A DNA stretch of 64,000 nucleotides from Bacteroidota bacterium (GCA_005882315.1 VBAR01000005.1:62001-126000), one strand, 5' to 3'. Shown: positions 50,431 to 60,711, counted from the stretch's first letter. Numbers and translations are program-made. The notes: a model not told the origin generated them from the sequence alone.

Positions 50431-52269
50431 CTACTCAACGGTAACACTCTTTGCCAAATTTCTCGGTTTGTCAACATCACATCCTTTTGCTACTCCAATA
50501 TAATACGCTAAAAGCTGAAGCGAAATAACACTAAGCATAGGGGCTACTATTTCATCTGCTTCCGGTACTATCATCACGTCTTCTGACAATGAGGTACTCA
50601 TTTCATCGCCTTCAGTAATTACAGAGATCACTCTTCCTTTTCTTGCTTTTATCTCCTGCATATTACTTACTGTTTTTTCATGGTATGTATCTTTTGTAGC
50701 AACAAAAACAACAGGCAGGGTTGCATCCACCAATGCAATAGGACCATGTTTCATTTCTGCTGCAGGATAGCCTTCGGCATGTATGTAAGAAATTTCTTTA
50801 AGCTTTAAGGCGCCTTCGAGTGCAACAGGGAAATTATAGCCACGGCCGAGATAAAGGAAATCTCTTGCGTCTTTATATTTTTCAGCAAGGGCTTTTATAT
50901 GGTCTTTTGATTTTAATACCCATGCAGCTTTCTCCGGTATTTCCTGCAGTTCATTTAATAAATGCAAATATCTTTCTTCATCAATCGTTCCTTTCATATG
51001 TGCAACTTTCAGAGCTATCATGGTAAGCACAGCCAACTGTGCAGTAAAGGCTTTAGTAGATGCTACACCAATCTCCGGTCCGGCATGTGTATAGGCTCCG
51101 GTATGACTTGCCCTGGCAATGGAAGACCCTACCACATTTACCACACCCATAATTATGGCGCCTTTTGCTTTTGCATTTTCAATAGCCACTAATGTATCCG
51201 CCGTTTCACCGCTTTGTGAAATAGCAATGATGATATCACCTTTATTGATCACCGGATTACGATAGCGGAATTCGGATGCATACTCCACTTCTACATTCAC
51301 ACGGCATAGTTCTTCAAAAATATATTCTGCTACCAATCCCGCATGCCAGCTGGTGCCACAGGCAACCATAATTATTCTTTTTGCATGAAGAAGCTGTTCT
51401 GCATATTGCTGAATGCCACTCATAGTAATGGTGCCTGCTGCAGGATCCAATCTTCCTCTTAAACAATCATATATAGTTTGCGGCTGTTCAAATATTTCTT
51501 TAAGCATGAAGTGGTCATAACCGCCTTTTTCAATTGCTGCTAATTCTATATCCAGCTTCTGAACATATGGCGTCAGCTTTTCATTACCAAGATTTTTTAA
51601 GATGAGTTCATCTGGTTTTACAATGGCCAGTTCATAATCATTTACATAAACTACTTCTTTTGTGTACTCAAGCATTGGCGATGCATCACTACCCAAAAAA
51701 TGTTCGCCTTTTCCAATACCAATTACAAGAGGACTTCCTTTTCTTGCTGCAATGATGGTATCGGGACTGTCTTCATCGATCAATAAAATAACGTACGCTC
51801 CTGTTACCCTTTTCAGTGCTATTCTTAATGCTTCTTCAAGACTACACTGGTTGTTATTTTTTATTTCTTCAATAAAATTCAATAATACTTCTGTATCCGT
51901 ATCGCTGGTAAATTCATATCCTTTACTGATGAGTTCTTTTTTAAGCTGTGCATAGTTTTCAATGATGCCATTATGGATCATGGCCAGCTTACCGCTTTTT
52001 GAAAGATGGGGGTGTGCATTGCGGTCATTCGGCTCGCCATGTGTGGCCCAGCGGGTATGACCGATGCCAATATGAGCATGCAGGTTTTTACCAACGATGC
52101 TATCCTCAAGCTCGGCTACCTTTCCTTTTTTCTTGTAAACTTTCAGACCGGTTGAATTATTTAGTGCTACGCCGGTACTATCGTAACCGCGGTATTCAAG
52201 GCGTTTGAGTCCTTTAATGATGATCGGATAAGCTTCTTTAGGGCCGGTATATCCTACTATTCCACACAT
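50431..52269 (-). CDS. glmS: Glutamine--fructose-6-phosphate aminotransferase (isomerizing)
   Basis: 612 residues, the standard length. Met1 is followed by Cys2 of the glutaminase site (MCGIVGYTG) with GHTRWATHG and NGIIENYAQL in the N-terminal Ntn domain (1-240). Two SIS domains (about 290-425 and 460-600) bind fructose 6-phosphate (CGTSWHAG, SQSGETADT) and end with the signature DKPRNLAKSVTVE. It makes glucosamine 6-phosphate for peptidoglycan and LPS in the cytoplasm. No GlmS ribozyme is evident upstream. It is monocistronic. Confidence 0.98.
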   Translation of the reverse strand: MCGIVGYTGPKEAYPIIIKGLKRLEYRGYDSTGVALNNSTGLKVYKKKGKVAELEDSIVGKNLHAHIGIGHTRWATHGEPNDRNAHPHLSKSGKLAMIHNGIIENYAQLKKELISKGYEFTSDTDTEVLLNFIEEIKNNNQCSLEEALRIALKRVTGAYVILLIDEDSPDTIIAARKGSPLVIGIGKGEHFLGSDASPMLEYTKEVVYVNDYELAIVKPDELILKNLGNEKLTPYVQKLDIELAAIEKGGYDHFMLKEIFEQPQTIYDCLRGRLDPAAGTITMSGIQQYAEQLLHAKRIIMVACGTSWHAGLVAEYIFEELCRVNVEVEYASEFRYRNPVINKGDIIIAISQSGETADTLVAIENAKAKGAIIMGVVNVVGSSIARASHTGAYTHAGPEIGVASTKAFTAQLAVLTMIALKVAHMKGTIDEERYLHLLNELQEIPEKAAWVLKSKDHIKALAEKYKDARDFLYLGRGYNFPVALEGALKLKEISYIHAEGYPAAEMKHGPIALVDATLPVVFVATKDTYHEKTVSNMQEIKARKGRVISVITEGDEMSTSLSEDVMIVPEADEIVAPMLSVISLQLLAYYIGVAKGCDVDKPRNLAKSVTVE

Positions 52270-52375
52270 GGGCTTTTTGGTTTTTGTGATTATCCTGATA
52301 GCAACCCGGATAGATTGAATTTTTGCAACACGAAAGTCATAAAAATAGGGGAGATGGCAAAGGATGATTTATCCT

Positions 52376-53761
52376 TTAGAGAAGAACACCTTTAAGTAAC
52401 AGGAAAGCAGTGCCAAAATAAATAAGCAGGCCGGTTACATCCACCAATGTTGCCACAAAAGGAGTGGAGGAAGCGGCAGGGTCAGCTCCCATTCTTTTCA
52501 ATAAAAGCGGAAGCATGGAGCCCATAATTGTGCCCCACATTACTACGCCAATTATTGCAATCCCAATGGCTATACCGATGCGAACGAAATGTTCTCCAAA
52601 CAAGCCAAAAAATTCGTGACCACCAATAACAATAAGGCATCCAAATACACCCAGCGTTGCACCCATCATAAAACCGGTGAATATTTCCCTTCGTGCAATA
52701 AGCCACCAATCGCTTAGTTTGATTTCATTTAATGCCATTGCCTGAATGATCAGTGTTGCAGCTTGTGAGCCACTATTGCCGCCACTTGAAATGATCAATG
52801 GGATAAAAGTGGATAGCACTAAAACCTGTTCCAGTGTTGCCTGGAAACTCGACATAGCAGCAATTGTCAGTGTTTCACCCACAAATAATATCAACAACCA
52901 GATGATCCTTTTTTTATACAGTTTTTTTAATGGCACTTCCAGGTAGGGTTCTTCCAACGCTTCAGTACCCCCCATCTTCTGCATGTCTTCAGAAAATTCT
53001 TCTTCGGCTACCCAGAGTATATCGTCGATAGTTACAATGCCGAGTAGCTTATTGCTGTTGCTCACCACTGGCAGTGCCACCCTGTTCTCGGTTTTAAATG
53101 CTTCACTGGCTTTTTCCTGGTCATCATATGCATTCAGCTTTGTTACCCGGTTATTCATCAGCTCCGAAACTTTTGTTTTTGGATTACTGAGAATAAAATC
53201 ACGGATGCGGATATCATCCAGCAACTCGCCTGCTTCATTTATCACATAGATCACATTGATGGTCTCACTGTCTTTTCCGTATTTGCGTATAGTGGCAAAA
53301 ACTTCTTCTACTGTATTATGCGGATACACCCAAACATAGTCTGGGGTCATCAGCCTTCCAATACTATCTTCCGGGTAGCCTAATAACGATAATGTTGTTT
53401 TTCTTTCTTCAGGGTTAAGAAGTTTTATCAGTTCTCTTACAGCATTGCTGGGCAGTTCTTCCAAAAAATCAGTACGGTCATCTGGTGAAAGTGCATTAAG
53501 TAATTCTGCAGTTTTATAAGGGGGCAGTTCATGAATTATTTTTTTCTGCTCGGCCAGGTCAAGGATCTTAAATACATTGGACGCCCTGTTTATTTTCATA
53601 TGGGTAATGATATAGGCTTCCTGGTCGGGAAAATGTTTGATCAGGTCGGCCACATCACTGATGTTCTGATGATCTAAAAACTCCCGTGAAGCAATTTCAT
53701 TACCTGATTCCAGCAGGTATTCAAAATGATTGATAATATTTCCGCTAAGGATTTCTGACAT
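52376..53761 (-). CDS. mgtE: MgtE-type magnesium transporter
   Basis: 461 residues from ATG at 53761. The ORF extends to 53800 through an intergenic palindromic repeat, which argues for the shorter start. An N-terminal MgtE helical domain (about 20-130, ending FLEELPSNAVRELIKLLNPEER), two CBS domains (about 135-255), a connecting helix and five transmembrane helices (about 285-460) with the conserved SGGNSGSQAATLIIQAMAL and GADPAASSTPFVATLVDVTGL pore motifs are all present. It is a Mg2+ channel gated by cytoplasmic Mg2+ in the inner membrane. It is divergent from the SET gene. Confidence 0.97.
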   Translation of the reverse strand: MSEILSGNIINHFEYLLESGNEIASREFLDHQNISDVADLIKHFPDQEAYIITHMKINRASNVFKILDLAEQKKIIHELPPYKTAELLNALSPDDRTDFLEELPSNAVRELIKLLNPEERKTTLSLLGYPEDSIGRLMTPDYVWVYPHNTVEEVFATIRKYGKDSETINVIYVINEAGELLDDIRIRDFILSNPKTKVSELMNNRVTKLNAYDDQEKASEAFKTENRVALPVVSNSNKLLGIVTIDDILWVAEEEFSEDMQKMGGTEALEEPYLEVPLKKLYKKRIIWLLILFVGETLTIAAMSSFQATLEQVLVLSTFIPLIISSGGNSGSQAATLIIQAMALNEIKLSDWWLIARREIFTGFMMGATLGVFGCLIVIGGHEFFGLFGEHFVRIGIAIGIAIIGVVMWGTIMGSMLPLLLKRMGADPAASSTPFVATLVDVTGLLIYFGTAFLLLKGVLL

Positions 53762-53775
53762 ATTAATTTCAAGGT

Positions 53776-53791
53776 TGCCTGCCGGTAGGCA
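53776..53791. repeat. Degenerate palindromic intergenic repeat
   Basis: TGCCTGCCGGTAGGCA is a 16-nt palindrome with one mismatch pair. It resembles the perfect palindrome at 60712-60731 and lies between mgtE and the SET gene, where the longer mgtE ORF would otherwise read through it. Confidence 0.7.
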
Positions 53792-53845
53792 GGGCTTCAA
53801 ATTTAAGTTGCTTCACTGAAAACCTGTTTTATATTTTTGTAGATA

Positions 53846-54229
53846 ATGATACACCCGGCAATTCATATTAGTATGTCAGATGGAAAAGGAAGAGGTGTTT
53901 TTACCAATGAAAAAATTGAGAAGGGAACTGTGATAGAAATTGCTCCTGTGATAGTAATGAATGCGGCAAATAAAAAATTGCTTGATCAGACATTGCTGCA
54001 TGATTATATTTTTGAATGGGGTGATGACAGAACACATTGTGCAATGGCGTTGGGTTGGGTGCCAGTATATAATCATTCCTATTTATCCAACTGTGAATAT
54101 GAAATGGATTTTGAAGCACAGACCATTGCTGTAAAAGCTATGCGTGATATTGAACCCGGCGAAGAACTGTTTATTAATTACAATGGCGATTGGGATGATG
54201 CCAAACCTATCTGGTTTGATGCAAAATAA
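53846..54229 (+). CDS. SET-domain protein, probable lysine methyltransferase
   Basis: 127 residues, a minimal SET domain. It opens with SMSDGKGRGVFTNEKIEKGTVIEIAPVI and holds the pseudoknot motif YNHSYLSNCEYEMDFEAQTIAVKAMRDIEPGEELFINY with NHS and INYN, as in SET proteins of animals and bacteria. Pre-SET or post-SET cysteine clusters are absent. It could methylate a lysine of a ribosomal or histone-like protein such as the SWIB protein (speculative). Promoter elements TTG (53808-53810) and TATTTTTG (53832-53839), 21 nt apart, end 6 nt before the ATG. Confidence 0.85.
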   Translation: MIHPAIHISMSDGKGRGVFTNEKIEKGTVIEIAPVIVMNAANKKLLDQTLLHDYIFEWGDDRTHCAMALGWVPVYNHSYLSNCEYEMDFEAQTIAVKAMRDIEPGEELFINYNGDWDDAKPIWFDAK

Positions 54230-54232
54230 AAA

Positions 54233-54252
54233 TCCCGGCATTTCGGCCGGGA
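54233..54252 (-). terminator. Terminator of the CHRD gene
   Basis: TCCCGGC (54233-54239) and GCCGGGA (54246-54252) form a 7-bp stem with a 6-nt loop. The T run follows on the minus strand, so it mainly serves the minus-strand gene ending at 54276. It also lies just after the SET stop. Confidence 0.8.
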
Positions 54253-54275
54253 CTCAACTTTCTATATAAAATTTA

Positions 54276-54779
54276 TTATTCAAACTTGATCTGCCCTTTT
54301 ATTTCGCCACCACCATAAGTAGCAGTATGAATGTTTACATAATACATTCCATTTAACAGATCCGCTTCTTTTATTGCCACACCGTCGATAAATAAGGTGC
54401 CGCTGTAAGATCCGCAGCTAGTAGGGCCAGCAACGCCATTTACTTTACAAGGAACGATACTTGCGGCAGTAAATGTTTGAAATACCGGAGCTGAAAAACC
54501 AACAGGTGCCAAACCATGAATATGAAAAATAGTTACCGGACCAGTTAAGCCTGTCCAGGAAAAATTATAAGTTAATGTTTTGGATAGCCTGCTATAGCTC
54601 ACATTCAACTTGCCCAATGCACTAGATGGATTGGCAGGAACTTCCTGTGCTCCACTCATTACAATATCTGATTTCATGTACAGATTCTGATGTTCTACAT
54701 CATCGCGACGGCAGGAGGCAAGGGTAATAATAAAAGCAATAATAATAATGGGAAATGCAGTTAGTCTCATTTTAGTCAT
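54276..54779 (-). CDS. CHRD-domain lipoprotein
   Basis: 167 residues from ATG at 54779; the upstream ATG at 54824 adds 15 residues before the signal and is rejected. The lipoprotein signal ends at LASC, followed by RRDD. The mature part is one CHRD domain (about 40-165) with MSGAQEVPANPSSALGKLNVSYSRLSKTLTYNFSW, FHIHGLAPVG and MYYVNIHTATYGGGEIKGQI. CHRD domains were named from chordin and are found in bacterial envelope proteins of unknown function. It is likely anchored at the outer membrane. Confidence 0.9.
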   Translation of the reverse strand: MTKMRLTAFPIIIIAFIITLASCRRDDVEHQNLYMKSDIVMSGAQEVPANPSSALGKLNVSYSRLSKTLTYNFSWTGLTGPVTIFHIHGLAPVGFSAPVFQTFTAASIVPCKVNGVAGPTSCGSYSGTLFIDGVAIKEADLLNGMYYVNIHTATYGGGEIKGQIKFE

Positions 54780-54918
54780 GGTTGCAGAATTTGAGTAAAA
54801 ATAAGAAGTTTTTTGAAATGGCAATATTTTTAAAACGAGGGTTTAAGGGTTGTGGAAAAAGGGTTTTTAAGATGGGAAAATGAAAATCGTAACTTGACGG
54901 TTACCAAAACCAATTATT

Positions 54919-56136
54919 ATGAATCAACTGACCGATTCCCGTAGTCGCATTCAATCAATTGATATATTAAGAGGGCTTGTAATGGTGATTATGGCAATTG
55001 ACCATGTCCGTGATTTTTTTTACAAAGCAGACCTGGGAAAGGCAGCCGATGCGGCAATGGACCCAACAAATATGGAAACCACTTATCCTGCACTTTTTTT
55101 CACCCGCTGGATAACGCATTTCTGTGCACCCATTTTTGTTTTCCTGGCTGGAACTTCTATCTATCTAATGAGTCAGCGAAAGTCAAAAGCAGCGATCAGC
55201 AGCTTTTTAATTAAACGTGGCTTCTGGCTGGTTTTTGTTGAACTCATTATTATAACATTTGGATGGACATTCAATCCTTTTTTCAACCTTTTTATAATGC
55301 AAGTCATTTGGGCAATTGGAGTAAGCATGATCCTGATGGGCATTCTTGTGTTGCTGCCTTACAAAATAATTTTTGCAATCGGTTTATTGATAGTTGCCGG
55401 GCATAATCTAACAGATATTTCTTCAGTTGGCTCGGGATTAAGGGGAACGGTTTTAGGCGACCTGCTTTATTTCTCCAATTTTTCAATCTATAAACTCTGG
55501 GATGGCCATTATTTCCTGATCGTATATGCATTTCTTCCATGGACAGGAGTAATGTTGCTGGGTTATTGTTTTGGAAAATTATATCAACAGGGAGTTGATG
55601 CAATATGGCGAAGAAAAATGTTACTTAGAATTGGTGGTGGGTTGGTGATATTGTTTGTAATTCTTCGTTTCAGTAATCTGTATGGCGACCCGCTTCCGTG
55701 GAGTTCGCAGCCGAGAGGAAGTGTTTATACATTTTTATCATTTCTTAACCTCAATAAATACCCGCCATCATTGCTGTTTCTTTGCATGACCATTGGGCCT
55801 GGCATTTTATTTTTAGCATTTATTGAAAAAATACAAAACGGATTTACGAGGATAATGAATGTTTATGGTCGTGTGCCGATGCTTTACTATATCCTGCATT
55901 TTTATATTATTCATCTGCTCCTTGTAGTCGAATTTTACAGGCAAGGTCATGGGGCAAATGAGATTATTCCAAAAGGAGCTCCTTTTTATTTCAAGACACC
56001 GGATCTGGGTTTTGGATTGTTGGGTGTTTATGCAATCTGGATTTTTGTAGTTGCAATATTATATCCTGTTTGTAAAAAATACGACAAGTATAAAACTGCA
56101 CATGCAAAAGAGAAGTGGTGGCTGAGTTATATATAG
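54919..56136 (+). CDS. DUF1624 / heparan-alpha-glucosaminide acetyltransferase-like membrane protein
   Basis: 405 residues with about ten transmembrane helices. The N-terminal motif RSRIQSIDILRGLVMVIMAIDHVRDFFY and GTSIYLMSQRKSKAAISSFLIKRGFWLVFVE match the DUF1624 and NAG-acetyltransferase-like family, where the conserved His (here in IDHVRD) transfers an acetyl group across the membrane. FYIIHLLLVVEF near the C-terminus is also typical. The substrate is probably a sugar or cell-wall amine (inference). It is monocistronic. Confidence 0.85.
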   Translation: MNQLTDSRSRIQSIDILRGLVMVIMAIDHVRDFFYKADLGKAADAAMDPTNMETTYPALFFTRWITHFCAPIFVFLAGTSIYLMSQRKSKAAISSFLIKRGFWLVFVELIIITFGWTFNPFFNLFIMQVIWAIGVSMILMGILVLLPYKIIFAIGLLIVAGHNLTDISSVGSGLRGTVLGDLLYFSNFSIYKLWDGHYFLIVYAFLPWTGVMLLGYCFGKLYQQGVDAIWRRKMLLRIGGGLVILFVILRFSNLYGDPLPWSSQPRGSVYTFLSFLNLNKYPPSLLFLCMTIGPGILFLAFIEKIQNGFTRIMNVYGRVPMLYYILHFYIIHLLLVVEFYRQGHGANEIIPKGAPFYFKTPDLGFGLLGVYAIWIFVVAILYPVCKKYDKYKTAHAKEKWWLSYI

Positions 56137-56144
56137 ATTAGATG

Positions 56145-56218
56145 ATAGATAATAGTGGATAGATGATAGTTTAGGGAGTTTTATCATTGTCAGTTATCAT
56201 CTATCCACTATTATCTAT
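56145..56218. repeat. Perfect 24-bp inverted repeat at the end of mutS
   Basis: Bases 56145-56168 and 56195-56218 are perfect inverted copies (24 bp each, about 26-nt loop). The arms are built from GATAG/ATAG-type short units and the right arm includes the mutS stop codon at 56215-56217. It lies between the convergent DUF1624 and mutS genes and probably ends both transcripts. Confidence 0.8.
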
Positions 56219-58848
56219 TTCAGTTTGCTCTTGATTTCTTGCAACTTCAGCAATGCTTCTACCGGGGTAAGGCGATTGATATCAATATCGCCGAGTAATT
56301 TTCTTATTTCGTCAAATGTTTCGCTATGTGCATCAAAAATAGAAAGCTGCATTTGCGGTAGCGAAAGGTTCTTTATTTTTTTATCTAATGACTCCGTATT
56401 CTTGACTCCCGACTCCGAACTCCCGACTTCATGTATTGCTTCTAAATATTTAAGAATCTCATTAGCTCTATCAATCAATGAAGGCGGCATACCTGCCATT
56501 TTTGCTACATGAATACCGAAACTGTGAGTGCTTCCGCCCCTTGCCAATTTGCGCAGGAAAATAATTTTATTGCCTACTTCTTTATTGGTGACATGATAAT
56601 TTTTTACTCGTGGTAGTTTTTCTTCAAGTTCATTCAATTCATGATAGTGAGTAGCAAATAAAGTTTTGGGTTGATGAGCTGTTGCGTGCAAATGTTCAAC
56701 AATACTCCACGCAATGGAAATGCCATCGTAAGTAGAAGTGCCTCTTCCGATCTCATCCAGCAAGATCAAACTCCTGCTTGTGATGTTATTTATGATAGAA
56801 GCTGTTTCATTCATTTCCACCATAAAAGTGGATTCGCCACCGCTGAGGTTATCGGAAGCACCAACTCTTGTAAATATTTTATCTGTCAAAGAAATCTTTG
56901 CTTCAGCTGCAGGAACAAAACTCCCGATATGTGCCATTAATGTTATTAATGCCGTTTGACGAAGCAATGCAGATTTACCACTCATATTTGGCCCGGTAAG
57001 AATAATAACCTGCTGTTCAGTTTTATTTAACTCAATATCATTTGAAATATATGATTCGCCAATCGGTAAATTTCTTTCGATCACAGGATGACGGCCCTCT
57101 TTGATGATGAGTTCAGGTTCATTATGTAATTGCGGCTTGCGGTAATGAAACTGCAAAGCATTATTGGCAAAACAACTAATACAATCAAGCGTAGCTAAAA
57201 TATTTCCATTAGCCTGCACCGGTTGCAGGTAATCCATTAGTTCGTTTAGCAATGCTTCAAATAATTCCAGTTCTAATTTTAATATCTTTTCTTCAGCACC
57301 GGTGATCTTTTCTTCATAGTCTTTTAATTCCGGTGTGATATAACGTTCGGCGTTTGTAAGTGTTTGTTTGCGCATCCATTCGGCCGGCACTTTGTTTTTA
57401 TGTACATGTGTTACTTCAAGATAATAGCCAAACACATTATTGAAACCGATCTTTAATGATGAAATGCCGGTTGCTTCAGCTTCTTTCTGCTGCAACTGGA
57501 CCAAATAACTTTTTCCGGAATGTGAAATATTTCGTAGCTCATCCAGCTCATGGCTGATCCCACTATTAATCATTCCGCCTTTTACAGCCAATGCAGGAGG
57601 ATTATCAATGATCTCTTTAAAAATCTTCTCTGCGATATAAGGGCAGGGATTTAGCGCATCGCCGAGACGTTTCAAATATTCATTGGAAGAACTTAAACAA
57701 AGTTGTTTGATGATCTCAACCTGTTTTAAACCTCTTGCCAGTTGCAATACTTCACGGGGGTTGATCTTCTTTAATGGAATTTTTGAAACCAATCTTTCAA
57801 TATCACCGCATTGGCGAATATGTTGTGAGATCTTATTGCGCAGGTCGGTTTCTTTTATAAAAAACTCAACTGTATCAAGTCGTTCATTTATCTTCTGAAT
57901 ATCTTTTAGCGGAAAAACGATCCAGCGTTTCAATAATCTTGCACCCATTGGTGAAGCTGTATTATCTAAAACATCCAATAGTGTATGTCCTGCTTCGGAA
58001 TTTCTTGATATTAATTCCAGGTTCCTGATGGTGAATCGGTCCATCCATAAAAAATCATCACGATCGATTCTTTGTAGCGCAATAATATGCTGCAGGTTGG
58101 GGTGCTCTGTTTCTTTTAAATAATGTAAGATCGCTGATGCTGCTATCAACCCTTTTCTCATTTCATCCACTCCAAAACCTTTGAGTGAATGCGTTTGAAA
58201 ATGTTTCAGTAAGGTATCTTCTGCATAGGCTTCGGTAAAGATCCATTCATCCAATGTGTAGGAATAAACTTTTGCTCCAAAATTTTCTTTGAAATTTTTT
58301 TGCTTGTGACGCTGGAAAACAACTTCGGCCGGTTTAAAACCCTGTATGAGTTTGTCTGCATATTCACGGTCGCCTTCGGCAATAAAAAATTCACCGGTTG
58401 AAATGTCGAGAAAGGCCAGGCCGTATTGATCGTTTTCACCAAAATGAATTCCGGCTAAAAAATTATTGCTATTATGTTCAAGCAATTTGTCATTTGTAGT
58501 AGTGCCGGGAGTTACCATTTCCGTTACGCCACGTTTTACAATTCCTTTTGCCAGCTTGGGATCTTCCAACTGATCGCAAATAGCAACACGGTAACCGGCT
58601 TTTACCAGTTTATGCAGATAAGTATCAAGTGCATGATGAGGAAAACCTGCAAGTTCAGAAGAAGACGCAGCGCCATTATTTCTTTTTGTAAGTGTAATAC
58701 CCAGGACCTGCGAAGCAATCACTGCATCAGGCCCGAAGGTTTCGTAAAAGTCCCCTACACGGAAGAGCAGAATGGCATCAGGATATTTTTGTTTAATAGC
58801 CTTATGCTGCTGCATTAGTGGGGTATCAGAAGTCGTAGTCTTTGCCAT
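56215..58848 (-). CDS. mutS: DNA mismatch repair protein MutS
   Basis: 877 residues. An N-terminal mismatch-recognition domain contains the F-x-E motif (VGDFYETFG near residue 35). Core and clamp domains are at 260-550. The C-terminal ATPase has Walker A GPNMSGKSALLRQ (about 620), LSGGESTFMVEM, Walker B ILLDEIGRGTSTYDGISIAWSIVEHL and ATHYHEL. It binds DNA mismatches and recruits MutL. The C-terminal extension after about 800 with VGSSESGVKNTESL may be a linker to the tetramerisation helix. The divergent MuiA-like gene begins 89 nt away. Confidence 0.98.
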   Translation of the reverse strand: MAKTTTSDTPLMQQHKAIKQKYPDAILLFRVGDFYETFGPDAVIASQVLGITLTKRNNGAASSSELAGFPHHALDTYLHKLVKAGYRVAICDQLEDPKLAKGIVKRGVTEMVTPGTTTNDKLLEHNSNNFLAGIHFGENDQYGLAFLDISTGEFFIAEGDREYADKLIQGFKPAEVVFQRHKQKNFKENFGAKVYSYTLDEWIFTEAYAEDTLLKHFQTHSLKGFGVDEMRKGLIAASAILHYLKETEHPNLQHIIALQRIDRDDFLWMDRFTIRNLELISRNSEAGHTLLDVLDNTASPMGARLLKRWIVFPLKDIQKINERLDTVEFFIKETDLRNKISQHIRQCGDIERLVSKIPLKKINPREVLQLARGLKQVEIIKQLCLSSSNEYLKRLGDALNPCPYIAEKIFKEIIDNPPALAVKGGMINSGISHELDELRNISHSGKSYLVQLQQKEAEATGISSLKIGFNNVFGYYLEVTHVHKNKVPAEWMRKQTLTNAERYITPELKDYEEKITGAEEKILKLELELFEALLNELMDYLQPVQANGNILATLDCISCFANNALQFHYRKPQLHNEPELIIKEGRHPVIERNLPIGESYISNDIELNKTEQQVIILTGPNMSGKSALLRQTALITLMAHIGSFVPAAEAKISLTDKIFTRVGASDNLSGGESTFMVEMNETASIINNITSRSLILLDEIGRGTSTYDGISIAWSIVEHLHATAHQPKTLFATHYHELNELEEKLPRVKNYHVTNKEVGNKIIFLRKLARGGSTHSFGIHVAKMAGMPPSLIDRANEILKYLEAIHEVGSSESGVKNTESLDKKIKNLSLPQMQLSIFDAHSETFDEIRKLLGDIDINRLTPVEALLKLQEIKSKLK

Positions 58849-58936
58849 TGTTCACCCGGATTTACCGGCAGGCGACAAAAATAAGGAACTGTTTATGTAA
58901 CTCTACTTTCTTCTGCATCCCTAATAAAATTAATTT

Positions 58937-60658
58937 ATGCAGAAGTTATTATTCACCTTAACATTTCTTTTATCAATTTACGTAAATGCACAGAGCCAGT
59001 CCCGTGATAACGGGGATACAACCCGTACTGATGCGGAAATTTCCAATGCTACCGTCTATTTCGGTTATGGCGCAGAATTGACACATCAATCCAAGGTAAA
59101 GCTCAATAACAATACAAAGATCATTGTCATTAACCGGCTGGGAACAAATATTGACCTGAACAGTTTACAGATAAGTGTGCCGGAGGATGTAGCGTTGCTT
59201 TCGCATCGTTTTGGTTTGTTTACTCCACCAGCACCGGTTTGGGTAAAGCCGCCAGTAGCTGTATTAATGGAAGACAGTATTGAATCGATCCGGGAAGAGA
59301 TCGGTAAAGTGGAATCATTGATCGGAATTGAAGCAGAAGTTTTACAAAAAACAGGAACACTGATAGAATCTGCAATGACTAATAACGGGAACAAACAAAT
59401 ACTCAGCGCTGAAGTGTTAAAGTTGGTAGACTATTACAATGCAAAAATTGAAAAAACAAAAACCAATATTTATAATCATCAACAGACAAAAGGAAAATTG
59501 ACAAAGAAAGCAGAAGAGATCAGGAAAAGAATTGCTGCATTGCAGCCGGTGAATGTAATAAGAGAAAAATCATACGGCCAATTATTCCTCCAGGTATTTA
59601 CCAAGCGTACAGGAGAAATTCCGGTATCCATTTCTTACTATACACGTAATGCAGGATGGGTGCCTGTATATGATATACGGGTGAATTCAAAAACAAATAA
59701 AGTAAAGTTGATCTATAAAGCATCACTTACGCAAACAAGCGGGGTTGACTGGAAGAAAGCAAAACTCACATTAAGTACAGGTACTCCCAATTTCGGCGTG
59801 ACAGCTCCTGTTCTTTCTCCCTGGTTCTTGCAATTGTATGTACCGGAGTTATATAAGGATTTACAAGGCAGAGCAGCAGGAATAAATGCACAGCGGAATA
59901 CAATTCAGTCAATGAATGATGATAATGCAATGAAAGAAGAAGTAATGACTACTGCTCCTGGCGAGAAAAAAATATTTAAAGAACTCGGCTATTCACAAAC
60001 AATTGATCCGAGTACAATGAATGCCTATACAACATTGAACGAAGGTCAGCTTAATACCAATTATGAAATTGAGTTGCCTTATGATATCGAAAGCGACGGT
60101 AAAATGAACAGTATTGCAATTAAAGAAGAAGAAATTGTCTGTACACTTAAAAACTATGCAGTACCGCGGATGGATAAAGAAACTTATCTGATGGCAGAAG
60201 TAGCCGATTGGCAAAACCTTGACCTGTTACCCGGCGATGCAAACATTATAATGGATGATACTTATATCGGTAAATCGCTGATCGATCCTAATACAATCGC
60301 AGATACACTGAATCTATCTTTAGGGAGAGATAAAAGAGTAGTAGTAAAACGTTCGCTGGTAAAAGAATTGAGTAGCCTGAAAACAAGTGGCAGCACAACT
60401 AAACAGAGTTTTACATACGAACTGGTAATTAAAAACAACAAGCAAACTGATATTAACTTGTTGCTGAAAGATCAATTTCCAATGAGTACGATAAAAGAAG
60501 TGGAAGTAAATCTTGAAGACAGTGGTGATGCAATTGTAAATTCAGAAACAGGAGTAATAACCTGGAAGCTGAACCTGAAACCGGGAGAAAGTAAGAAAGT
60601 GAGATTTACCTATTCGGTGAAATATCCGAAGGATAAGAAGATCGTAAACCTTAAATAG
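58937..60658 (+). CDS. DUF4139/DUF4140 (MuiA-like) exported protein
   Basis: 573 residues with a signal peptide (MQKLLFTLTFLLSIYVNAQ). An N-terminal DUF4140 domain (EISNATVYFGYGAELTHQSKVKL, about 35-140), a coiled-coil middle (about 145-210) and a C-terminal DUF4139 domain (ISYYTRNAGWVPVYDIRVNSKT to VRFTYSVKYPKDK, about 225-565) match mucoidy inhibitor MuiA-type proteins. A SusC-like LQGRAAGIN segment is present near residue 315. These proteins are exported beta-rich envelope proteins of unknown activity. Confidence 0.88.
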   Translation: MQKLLFTLTFLLSIYVNAQSQSRDNGDTTRTDAEISNATVYFGYGAELTHQSKVKLNNNTKIIVINRLGTNIDLNSLQISVPEDVALLSHRFGLFTPPAPVWVKPPVAVLMEDSIESIREEIGKVESLIGIEAEVLQKTGTLIESAMTNNGNKQILSAEVLKLVDYYNAKIEKTKTNIYNHQQTKGKLTKKAEEIRKRIAALQPVNVIREKSYGQLFLQVFTKRTGEIPVSISYYTRNAGWVPVYDIRVNSKTNKVKLIYKASLTQTSGVDWKKAKLTLSTGTPNFGVTAPVLSPWFLQLYVPELYKDLQGRAAGINAQRNTIQSMNDDNAMKEEVMTTAPGEKKIFKELGYSQTIDPSTMNAYTTLNEGQLNTNYEIELPYDIESDGKMNSIAIKEEEIVCTLKNYAVPRMDKETYLMAEVADWQNLDLLPGDANIIMDDTYIGKSLIDPNTIADTLNLSLGRDKRVVVKRSLVKELSSLKTSGSTTKQSFTYELVIKNNKQTDINLLLKDQFPMSTIKEVEVNLEDSGDAIVNSETGVITWKLNLKPGESKKVRFTYSVKYPKDKKIVNLK

Positions 60659-60711
60659 GACTAAGAATTTAAAAGAGAAAAGGAGATAAAGAGAAATCTG
60701 ACCTCCTTTTC

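Noticed and set aside
53762-53800. Longer MgtE start at 53800
   Set aside because: The extra codons run through an intergenic palindromic repeat; the ATG at 53761 fits the family.
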